Of a stretch of 28,110 bases of DNA, positions 22,003 through 28,110 are shown piece by piece. The stretch comes from JACMQX01 sp044225675 (GTDB lineage: Bacteria; Pseudomonadota; Gammaproteobacteria; Burkholderiales; Burkholderiaceae_C), in the NCBI GenBank assembly GCA_044225675.1, contig JBGAIH010000045.1, positions 1-28,110 on the forward strand, in the 5' to 3' direction. The position numbers and the translations under genes are program-made. The first letter of the stretch is position 1. Each line of letters starts with the position of its first letter. The notes below the pieces were generated by a model. That model did not search any database, was not told the DNA's origin, and worked only from the letters and a program-made list of their open reading frames with translations.

Positions 22003-23180
22003 AGTTCCACCCCCTGCCGGAACACGCGGCGGCGCCGGCCCTCCGGCGACAGCAGCTCATGCTCGTGACATGCCGCCAGCAGGACCAGATCGGCCGGACA
22101 GCCCGGTCGGATGAGTCCGTCCCACGCCAGGGCCAGTGCGCGCGCCGGGTTGACGGTCACCGCGTCGAGCCAGTCGGCGGCCGAAGGCAGGTGCGCCGCC
22201 TGCACGCCGAGGCCGAAGGTCTCCAGCAGGTCGTAGCTGCCGTAGGGGTAGAACGCATCGCCGACGTTGTCGGTGGCCAGGCAGACGTTCACGCCCTGCG
22301 CCTGGGCCTCGCGCAGCCGCGTGATGCCCCGCTCGACCGGCGTGCCGTCCCAGGCACCCTGCAGATACAGGTTGGTGGTGGGCAGGGCCACGAGGTGCAG
22401 GCCGGCTTCGGCACACAGTGCCAGCGTGGCCTCGGCCTCGGCAGGGTCCTGCACCGACAGCGAACAGGCATGGCCGCACACCACTCGCCCGTGCCAGCCG
22501 CGTCCGCGCGCCAGCGACGCGATCGCGCGCAGGCCGCGCGCGTCCAGGTGCAGCCCTTCGTCGACGTGAAAGTCCAGCGGCACGCTGTGCCGCGCCGCAA
22601 GCGTGAACACGCGTTCGAGCCGGGCCTGCAGGTCCGCCTGCCGGTAGACGAAGGCGCCGAGCACGCCGCCGGCTCCGGCGACGGCCTCGGCAATCGCCTG
22701 GCCCGCATCGCCCGCCAGCACCTCCAGCGGCGTGAGCGACGCGCACTGCAGCTCGATCCGTCCGGCCCATGCATCGCGCAGTTCGCAGAACACTTCAAGC
22801 GCCGCTGGCGGCGCGGCGTCGGGCCAGTCGAGGTGCGTTCGCATGGCGCGCGTGCCTGCCGCATGCGCCTGGGCCAGGGCCCGCTCCATGCGCTCGTGGA
22901 TGCCGTCGGCCGTCCAGCCGGCGCGGTGCCGGGCCATGCGCTCGATGGCCGTCTGCAGGTCGCCGCGCGCCGCGCCGACTTCGTCGACGCGCCAGGTCTT
23001 GTCCAGATGCACGTGGGCATCGACCCAGCCGCTGACCAGCGTGCCCGAGGGCGGCGTGGGCACGGCCTCGATGGCCGTGACCTGCCCGCCCGACAGGCTC
23101 ACGTCGAAGGCCTGCGACTCCGGCGCCACGGCGGGAAATCCGCGCAGCGCGCGGGGAATGGCCACGCTGAAGAGCTTCAC
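21999..23180 (-). CDS. Cytosine-deaminase-like amidohydrolase
   Basis: A metal-dependent hydrolase of 393 residues in the CodA-like branch of the amidohydrolase superfamily. All metal ligands line up with E. coli CodA: His56 and His58 in DAHVHLDKTW, His205 and Glu208 in FHVDEGLH, His237 in CGHACSL, and Asp304 in LATDNVGDAFYPYG. Two specificity positions differ: no Gln is found where CodA has Gln156 (here CASLTPLEV follows LQ), and Asn305 replaces Asp314. So a ring hydrolysis or deamination is expected, on something other than cytosine. The GTG start at 23180 overlaps the permease stop (GTGA). It is coupled on both sides, which places it at the heart of the pathway. Confidence 0.88.
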   Translation of the reverse strand: MKLFSVAIPRALRGFPAVAPESQAFDVSLSGGQVTAIEAVPTPPSGTLVSGWVDAHVHLDKTWRVDEVGAARGDLQTAIERMARHRAGWTADGIHERMERALAQAHAAGTRAMRTHLDWPDAAPPAALEVFCELRDAWAGRIELQCASLTPLEVLAGDAGQAIAEAVAGAGGVLGAFVYRQADLQARLERVFTLAARHSVPLDFHVDEGLHLDARGLRAIASLARGRGWHGRVVCGHACSLSVQDPAEAEATLALCAEAGLHLVALPTTNLYLQGAWDGTPVERGITRLREAQAQGVNVCLATDNVGDAFYPYGSYDLLETFGLGVQAAHLPSAADWLDAVTVNPARALALAWDGLIRPGCPADLVLLAACHEHELLSPEGRRRRVFRQGVEL

Positions 23181-23980
23181 CGGTCGGCCTTCACTTCGGA
23201 CTCGTGCCAGTGGCCCAGCACGAGGCGCGCCACGAGATTGAACACCAGGTAGATCGCAATGCCCGTGAGCGACACCAGCACCAGCGCCGCGAACATCTTG
23301 GGGATCTCGGTGCGGAAGCTCGCCTCCAGGATGCGCGAGGCCAGGCCGGTTTCCTTGCCGGCCGCGCCGGCGGTGAACTCGGCCACGACCGCGCCGATCA
23401 GGCTCAGCCCGCCGGCGATCTTCAGGCCCGCGATGAAGTACGGCAGCGCCGACGGGATGAGCAGGTGGCGCAGGGTCTGCAGCGGCGAAGCCCGGTACAG
23501 GCGGAACAGGTCGCGCAGGTTGTGGTCGGCGCTGCGCAGGCCGACCACCGTGTTCGACAGGATCGGGAAGAAGGCCACGATCCAGGCGCACAGCAGCAAG
23601 GCCGCCGTGGTGCTGTCGATGTAGATGAGGATCAGCGGTGCGATCGCGACGATGGGCGTGACCTGCAGCACGATGGCGAACGGAAACAGGCTCAGCTCCA
23701 CCCAGCGGCTGAGCGCAAACACGAAGGCCAGCAGCACACCGCCGACCACCGCCAGCAGCAGCGCCAGCACCGTGATCTTCATGGTGAAGAGCCAGCTCGT
23801 CATGAGCGAGCCGAGGTTGTCCCACAGGGTCCGGGCAATGAGCGTAGGCGCCGGCAGGATGTAGTGCGGCACCTCGCGGATGCGCACGAAGGCCTCCCAG
23901 GCCACGAGCGCGAGCGCGAACAGCGCGACCGGCAGCAGCACCCGCAGCCAGCGGCGGGCGGGGGCGCCGGCCGCGCTCAA
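23177..23980 (-). CDS. ABC importer permease (SsuC/ThiX type)
   Basis: Inner-membrane permease of 267 residues from a TTG start at 23980, which overlaps the ATPase stop (TTGA) and gives MSAAGAPARRWLRVLLPVAL. Longer readings to 24070 are Arg- and Gly-rich shadow sequence of the ATPase gene. Membrane segments lie near 14-30, 65-90, 98-116, 120-140, 185-205 and 230-255. The ATPase-contact loop is seen as RLYRASPLQTLRHLLIPSAL. The pattern is that of NitT/TauT-type permeases. It forms one importer with the preceding ATPase and the binding protein encoded three genes later. Confidence 0.87.
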   Translation of the reverse strand: MSAAGAPARRWLRVLLPVALFALALVAWEAFVRIREVPHYILPAPTLIARTLWDNLGSLMTSWLFTMKITVLALLLAVVGGVLLAFVFALSRWVELSLFPFAIVLQVTPIVAIAPLILIYIDSTTAALLLCAWIVAFFPILSNTVVGLRSADHNLRDLFRLYRASPLQTLRHLLIPSALPYFIAGLKIAGGLSLIGAVVAEFTAGAAGKETGLASRILEASFRTEIPKMFAALVLVSLTGIAIYLVFNLVARLVLGHWHESEVKADR

Positions 23981-24810
23981 CGCAGGCCTCCGGGCGCGGA
24001 CACCGGCGCATCCGCCGGCAGTATGTCCTGCGTGCCGGCCACCTGCAGCGCGCGCGAGACCTGCACGCACAGCGCCGCAAAGCGCGGCGAGGCGCGAAAG
24101 GCCTCGCCGCGCGGGTAGGGCTCGTCCACCGCGATCTCGTCGACCACGCGGCCCGGGCGCGCGGCCATCACGACGATGCGCCGGCTCAGGTAGACCGCCT
24201 CATAGACGCTGTGGGTGACGAACAGCGTGGTGAAGGCCTGCGCCTGCCAGAGCGCCAGCAGGTCGTCGTTCAGCCGGAAGCGCGTCATCTCGTCGAGCGC
24301 CGCGAAGGGCTCATCCATGAGCAGCAGGCGCGGCCGCGTCACCATCGCCCGCGCGATGGACACGCGCATCTTCATGCCGCCCGACAGCTCGCGCGGATAG
24401 ACCCGGGCGAACGACGCCAGCCCCACCTTGGCCAGCACCGCGTCCACCTCGGCGCGGGCGTCGGCGAGCGAGCGGCCCTTCAGGCGCAGAGGCAGCCAGA
24501 CGTTGTCGAACACCGTGGCCCAGGGCATGAGCGTGGGCTCCTGGAACACGAAGGACAGCTCCTGCTGCGGCGACGCGCCCGGGCCCCAGACGAGCTGACC
24601 GGTCGACAGCGGCGACAGCCCCGCGATCATGCGCAGCGCCGTGCTCTTGCCGCAGCCCGACGGCCCGAGAAAGCTCACGAACTCGCGCTCCCCCACCGCG
24701 AGCGACAGGCCGTGCAGGGCGAGCGTGCCGTTCGCGTAGCGCTTGCCGACCTTGTCCAGCGTCAGCAGCGGCGGACTGGCGGGTGGGGTGTCGGGCGTCG
24801 CCAGGGTCAT
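23977..24810 (-). CDS. ABC importer ATPase (SsuB/ThiZ type)
   Basis: ATPase subunit of 277 residues. Seen: Walker A GPSGCGKST (49-57), Q loop FVFQEPTLMPWATV (87-100), signature LSGGM (142-146), Walker B LLLMDEP (162-168) and switch His in FVTHSVYEAVYLS. A C-terminal tail of about 50 residues (residues 225-277) ends in a Pro/Ala-rich stretch. No strong ribosome-binding site precedes ATG 24810. It is the first gene of the tightly coupled block, 120 bp downstream of the creatininase-family gene; that gap is pyrimidine-rich on the coding strand and holds no evident gene. It energises the importer whose ligand is unidentified. Confidence 0.9.
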   Translation of the reverse strand: MTLATPDTPPASPPLLTLDKVGKRYANGTLALHGLSLAVGEREFVSFLGPSGCGKSTALRMIAGLSPLSTGQLVWGPGASPQQELSFVFQEPTLMPWATVFDNVWLPLRLKGRSLADARAEVDAVLAKVGLASFARVYPRELSGGMKMRVSIARAMVTRPRLLLMDEPFAALDEMTRFRLNDDLLALWQAQAFTTLFVTHSVYEAVYLSRRIVVMAARPGRVVDEIAVDEPYPRGEAFRASPRFAALCVQVSRALQVAGTQDILPADAPVSAPGGLR

Positions 24811-24930
24811 GGAGCGGATGCCGTGCGATGAGAGTGAAGGGGGTGGAACCGGAAGGTGCGCGGTGGAAGGCGGCGGTGCAGGATCGGCAGGGATCGGGAA
24901 TGCCTTGCCAACGCCTGCGCCCGGCCCGGC

Positions 24931-25767
24931 TCAGTCGGGCAGGCCGGGCTCGTCCACCAGCGTCGACAGCGGCAGCTGCGCGATCTCTTGCAACAGCTGT
25001 GCCAGCTTCTGCCCGGCCGCGTCGATCACGACGCGGCCCTTGTCCGCCGTGGCGTTGGCCGCATTGCCGGCGGCGCCCATGGGGTTGTAGTCCTGCATCT
25101 GCCAGCCGAGCTTGGCGCTGCGGCCGTTGCCCAGGATCGGAAAGCGCGCGGCGCGGTCCTGCGAGGTCGAGCGGAAGTCGCGCGCCTGATCCATCTCGAC
25201 GAACTGCGGTCGCAATGCCAGCATCATCGAGGTCTCCATGTCGCCGCCATGGATGCCGAAGCGGTGTTCGTCGTCGGAGAACAGGTGCTCGGCGCCCGGC
25301 CCGAGCGGCAGGGTGAACCAGTTGACGCTGTAGACGAGCAGGTCGTGCTTGACCCGCAGGTCGCGCGCCACGATGTCCATCACGCTCACCTGGCCGCCAT
25401 GCGAGTTGAACAGCACCAGCTTGCGGATGCCGGCCCGCGCCACGCATTCGCCCAGCTCCATCCAGACCCGCATCAGCGTCTCGGCGCTGAGCGTGAGCGT
25501 GCCGGGAAAGCGGCTGTGCTCGTTGCTCTTGCCGACCTGCTGCGTCGGCATGAACAGCACGGGCAGGTCGGGCGGCAGATGCGGAAAAGCCGCAACGATG
25601 ATGCCCTCGACCAGCGTGGTGTCCACGCTCACCGGCAGATGCGGGCCATGCTGCTCGATCGCGGCGACGGGCAGCACCGCGATGGTGTGGGCCGCCGCAC
25701 CGCTTTGCTTCAACCGGGCGAAGTCGCGGGTGGTGAGGTCGGCCCAGAAGCGGGATTTGAGGTTCAT
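24931..25767 (-). CDS. Creatininase-family metal-dependent amidohydrolase
   Basis: A cytoplasmic hydrolase of 278 residues of the creatinine amidohydrolase/FAPy deformylase/MftE family. The metal site is visible: Glu38 and His40 in AAIEQHGPHLP, Asp49 in SVDTTLVEG, His123 in FNSHGGQ and Glu178 in HGGDMETS. The family opens cyclic amides or removes formyl groups from ring-derived amines. ATG 25767 is used because the protein begins MNLKSRFWADLT; a second ATG at 25776 adds only three residues. The gene lies 13 bp downstream of the LysR gene and 120 bp ahead of the importer block, all leftward, and so probably belongs to the same pathway. Confidence 0.9.
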   Translation of the reverse strand: MNLKSRFWADLTTRDFARLKQSGAAAHTIAVLPVAAIEQHGPHLPVSVDTTLVEGIIVAAFPHLPPDLPVLFMPTQQVGKSNEHSRFPGTLTLSAETLMRVWMELGECVARAGIRKLVLFNSHGGQVSVMDIVARDLRVKHDLLVYSVNWFTLPLGPGAEHLFSDDEHRFGIHGGDMETSMMLALRPQFVEMDQARDFRSTSQDRAARFPILGNGRSAKLGWQMQDYNPMGAAGNAANATADKGRVVIDAAGQKLAQLLQEIAQLPLSTLVDEPGLPD

Positions 25768-25780
25768 GGCTTGCATCTTA

Positions 25781-26698
25781 TTAGGCCTGCGCCGCGCCTG
25801 CCACGCGGGCATCGAACCGCGTCGCCAGAAAGTCCACCAGCGCCCGCGTGCGCGCCGGCACGAAGCGGTTGCTCGGCAGCACCGCATTCAGCGGATAGCG
25901 CTCGCCGCCCCAGTCGGGCAGCAGCTGCACCAGCGCGCCGGAGGCCAGCTCCCGCTCCATGCCCAGCGCCGACTTGTAGACCAGGCCCTTGCCGGCCACG
26001 GCCCACTGGTGGGCGATCCCGGCGTCGTCGGCGTCCCGGTCGCCGTCGACCCGCACCTCGGTCCACGCGCCGTCCTTCTCGAAACGCCAGGTCGCGTACC
26101 GTCGGTTGCCGATGTGGAAGGTCAGGCAGTTGTGGTGCTCCAGGTCGCGCGGCGTGGCCGGCGCGCCATGCCGCGCCAGGTACGCGGGCGCGGCGCACAG
26201 CACGCGCCGCGAATGGGCCAGCGGCCGCGCCACGAGGCGCGAATCGCCCGGCTCGCCCAGGCGCAGCGCCACGTCCACCGCGTCGCGCAGCACGTCCTGC
26301 ACGCGGTCGCTCACGGTGAGCACCAGCCGCACGCCGGGGTGGGCGTCGATGAAGTCGTCGAACATCGGCAGCAGCACGTTGCGCGTCATGTCAGACGGAG
26401 CGGCCACGCGCACCGCCCCGACCAGCGAGCCGCTGCCCTCCTGCAGCTGCGCCTCGCCCTCCTCCAGCAGTTCGATGGCCCGCACCGCATAGTCGAGCAG
26501 CCGGCGCCCCGCATCGGTCAGGCGCATGGCCCGGGTGGAGCGCTCGAACAGGCGCGCGCCCAGCTGCGACTCCAGCCGCTTGAGCATCGCGCTGGCCGCC
26601 GCCGGCGTGACGCCAAGCACTGCGGCCGCCGCCGTGAGCGAGCCGCCGCGCGCGGTTTCCACCAGCACGCGGACGTCCTCCATATTTTCAATTTTCAT
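25781..26698 (-). CDS. LysR-family transcriptional regulator
   Basis: A regulator of 305 residues. The N-terminal winged helix (about 5-64) has GGSLTAAAAVLGVTPAAAS and LKRLESQLGARLFERSTR. The linker helix (about 65-90) is followed by the effector domain from about 92, VGAVRVAAPSDMTRNVLLP, with later marks LCAAPAYLARHG and PLNAVLPSNRFVPARTRALV. A second in-frame ATG at 26683 (MEDVRVLV) is possible. LysR genes often sit divergent from a target, and here that is the alcohol dehydrogenase gene 139 bp away. It is also directly upstream of the creatininase gene, so control of that cluster is an alternative. Confidence 0.93.
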   Translation of the reverse strand: MKIENMEDVRVLVETARGGSLTAAAAVLGVTPAAASAMLKRLESQLGARLFERSTRAMRLTDAGRRLLDYAVRAIELLEEGEAQLQEGSGSLVGAVRVAAPSDMTRNVLLPMFDDFIDAHPGVRLVLTVSDRVQDVLRDAVDVALRLGEPGDSRLVARPLAHSRRVLCAAPAYLARHGAPATPRDLEHHNCLTFHIGNRRYATWRFEKDGAWTEVRVDGDRDADDAGIAHQWAVAGKGLVYKSALGMERELASGALVQLLPDWGGERYPLNAVLPSNRFVPARTRALVDFLATRFDARVAGAAQA

Positions 26699-26837
26699 TT
26701 GAAGGTGTTAGAGAAACCCGGGGCTTTATCAAACAGTTCAATGCTCCCAGAATTCCGTTGGACTGTCACCCCGTCCATCCTTTTTTTCCAGTTTCGTTTC
26801 TCTTTTTCTTTGTTCATTCACTTCGCGAGAGATGCCC
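26699..26837. promoter_or_regulatory. Divergent promoter region with pyrimidine tract
   Basis: The spacer between LysR and the dehydrogenase is far less GC-rich than the rest of the window. On the + strand bases 26777-26815 are almost all C or T, with a run of seven T at 26781-26787. No LysR T-N11-A palindrome was convincing. The dehydrogenase start is fixed by GAGAG at 26827-26831, six bases before ATG 26838. Confidence 0.5.
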
Positions 26838-27848
26838 ATGAAAGCCGTCGGATTCTTCAATCCCCTGCCCCTGACCGATGACCAGGCCCTGGTCGACCTT
26901 GATCTGCCGGCGCCCACGCCCGGCCCGCACGACCTGCTGGTGCGCGTGAAGGCCGTGTCGGTGAACCCGGTGGACACCAAGGTGCGCAAGTCGGCCCAGC
27001 CCGAGGCGGGCCAGGCGCGCGTGCTCGGCTTCGACGCTGCCGGCGTGGTCGAGGCCGTCGGCGAGGCGGTGCGCGGCTTCCAGGTCGGCGACCGGGTGTT
27101 CTACGCGGGCTCCATCGCCCGCCCGGGCACCAATGCCGAGCTGCATGCGGTGGATGCGCGCATCGTGGGCCATGCGCCGAGCAGCCTCGGCGACGCCGAC
27201 GCAGCGGCGCTGCCGCTGACCTCCATCACCGCCTGGGAGCTGCTGTTCGACCGCCTGAAGGTGCCGCGCGGCGGCGGCGAGGGCGAAACGCTGCTGGTGA
27301 TCGGCGGCGCAGGCGGCGTGGGCTCGATCCTCGTGCAGCTGGCGCGCCAGCTGACGAAGCAGCGCGTGATCGCCACGGCCTCGCGCCCCGAAACGCGCCA
27401 GTGGTGCCTGACACTCGGCGCGCACGACGTGATCGACCATTCGCAACCGCTGGCACCGCAGGTCAAGGCGCTGGGCATCGAGGGCGTCGACCGCGTGATC
27501 AGCCTGACGCAGTCCGACCAGCACATGGACCAGATCGTTGAGGCACTCAAGCCGCAGGGCCAGTTCGCCCTGATCGACGACCCGAAGGTGTTCGACGGCA
27601 ACAAGTTCAAGCGCAAGAGCATTTCGATCCACTGGGAGCTGATGTTCACCCGCCCGGTGTTCGGAACGCCCGACATGCACAAGCAGGGCGAGCTGCTCGA
27701 AGAGGTCGCGCGCCTGGTGGACGCCGGCACCCTCCGCACGACCGCGAACGCGAGCTTCGGCACGATCAACGCCGCCAATCTGCGCAAGGCGCATGCACTG
27801 ATCGAAAGCGGCACGGCGCAGGGCAAGCTGGTGCTGGCCGGGTTCTGA
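26838..27848 (+). CDS. Zinc-type alcohol dehydrogenase family protein / quinone oxidoreductase
   Basis: A medium-chain dehydrogenase/reductase of 336 residues, using NAD(P)H on a quinone, enal or similar compound. Marks: VRVKAVSVNPVDTKVRKS (about 35-52), VLGFDAAGVVEAVGEAV (about 59-75), and the nucleotide-binding LLVIGGAGGVGSILVQLA (about 153-170). The zinc-binding Cys/His set of true alcohol dehydrogenases is not seen, so it belongs to the zinc-free branch despite the family name. ATG 26838 is preferred over 26832, because GAGAG lies at proper spacing only for the former. It is divergent from the LysR gene, which probably regulates it. Confidence 0.9.
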   Translation: MKAVGFFNPLPLTDDQALVDLDLPAPTPGPHDLLVRVKAVSVNPVDTKVRKSAQPEAGQARVLGFDAAGVVEAVGEAVRGFQVGDRVFYAGSIARPGTNAELHAVDARIVGHAPSSLGDADAAALPLTSITAWELLFDRLKVPRGGGEGETLLVIGGAGGVGSILVQLARQLTKQRVIATASRPETRQWCLTLGAHDVIDHSQPLAPQVKALGIEGVDRVISLTQSDQHMDQIVEALKPQGQFALIDDPKVFDGNKFKRKSISIHWELMFTRPVFGTPDMHKQGELLEEVARLVDAGTLRTTANASFGTINAANLRKAHALIESGTAQGKLVLAGF

Positions 27849-27874
27849 CGGCTGGGCTTGGTTTTGGCTTGCTG

Positions 27875-28110
27875 AGACCTCGCGCAGTCAATTCGTCTGG
27901 AGCTTCTTCGTTTGCATAGACCTCGCGCAGCCAAGCCGCCAGTCCCTGGGGCCGGGGCGCTTGGCTGGGGCGGTCGGCACTTCGTGTCCGACTGCCCTGC
28001 GGTACTCGGTCTTGCGGGCCGGTCCAGAACTCATTGCGTTCGCTTCGCTCACTCCATTCTAACAGCTGGACCGAGTCAGATGACGAAGCGCGCTTCGCGC
28101 GCGCCCGCAA
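27875..28110. repeat. Structured intergenic stretch, probable interspersed repeat
   Basis: No gene is supported here. The stretch is dense in inverted repeats: CAGCCAAGC (27928-27936) with GCTTGGCTG (27959-27967); a hairpin at 27973-27992 (GTCGGCAC and GTGTCCGAC); CGGTCCAG (28020-28027) with CTGGACCG (28066-28073); ACTCGGTC (28004-28011) with GACCGAGT (28069-28076). A palindrome CGAAGCGCGCTTCG lies at 28084-28097. AGACCTCGCGCAG is directly repeated at 27875-27887 and 27918-27930. It resembles the short intergenic repeats of Comamonadaceae genomes, a memory-based judgement. Confidence 0.5.

Noticed and set aside
20518..22068. Rightward 516-codon frame opposite the FAD-linked oxidase
   Set aside because: Antisense to a full-length flavoenzyme; composition is His-, Gln- and Arg-rich.
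18448..25767. The cluster as a Rut-type uracil pathway
   Set aside because: No RutA luciferase-like monooxygenase, RutB isochorismatase-like or RutF flavin reductase gene is present; only a Rid-type protein is shared.
26699..26837. LysR T-N11-A operator in the divergent spacer
   Set aside because: I found no convincing symmetrical T-N11-A element by eye.
24856..26881. Two long rightward frames opposite creatininase and LysR genes
   Set aside because: Both are antisense to clear families and show no motif of their own.
27766..28110. Leftward 114-codon frame at the right edge
   Set aside because: It overlaps the end of the dehydrogenase gene, is built from hairpin-forming repeats and matches no protein pattern; the DNA element is the better reading.

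Overview
This 28.1 kb window is GC-rich, densely coding chromosomal DNA. Codon use, gene families and gene neighbourhoods point to a betaproteobacterium of the Burkholderiales, most likely Comamonadaceae; this is judged from protein character, not from a marker gene. I see no rRNA, tRNA, CRISPR array, transposase or phage gene. About 26 intact genes and one broken gene are supported.

Region 1 (43-4669) is an envelope-modification module. An OmpR-type regulator and its sensor kinase read leftward. A PAP2 phosphatase and an EptA-type phosphoethanolamine transferase read rightward from the other side of a short divergent spacer. That spacer holds a TTAAG-type direct repeat resembling the PmrA box, so the layout suggests PmrAB-like control of lipid A modification.

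Region 2 (4718-10383, all leftward) is a cyanate utilisation unit. A soluble PAS histidine kinase and a NarL-type regulator come first, then a NitT/TauT-type ABC importer (binding protein, permease, ATPase) and cyanase. An 18-bp perfect palindrome lies between regulator and transporter. A small winged-helix-like protein sits just upstream of the kinase.

Region 3 (10892-14920) holds a DUF1330 protein coupled to an unknown 163-residue protein, a divergent long acyl-CoA synthetase, a lipoprotein and a 2-hydroxychromene-2-carboxylate isomerase-like protein. The mix suggests aromatic or acyl-CoA catabolism, but nothing ties the genes to one pathway.

Region 4 (14957-17455) is an MlaE-type permease, an MCE protein and a lipoprotein. 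They form a lipid transport operon that lacks its ATPase. It is followed by a nucleotidyltransferase/HEPN pair (17506-18356) whose HEPN partner appears frameshifted and shortened.

Region 5 (18448-25767, leftward) is the most interesting stretch: creatininase-family hydrolase, ABC ATPase, permease, CodA-like amidohydrolase, FAD-linked oxidase, binding protein, flavodoxin-fold oxidoreductase and a RidA-like protein. Five junctions are 4-bp stop/start overlaps, three of them using TTG or GTG starts. I infer an import and breakdown pathway for an unidentified nitrogen heterocycle or cyclic amide.

Region 6 (25781-28110) is a LysR regulator divergent from a zinc-type alcohol dehydrogenase/quinone oxidoreductase, and then a structured, probably repetitive intergenic stretch at the window edge.
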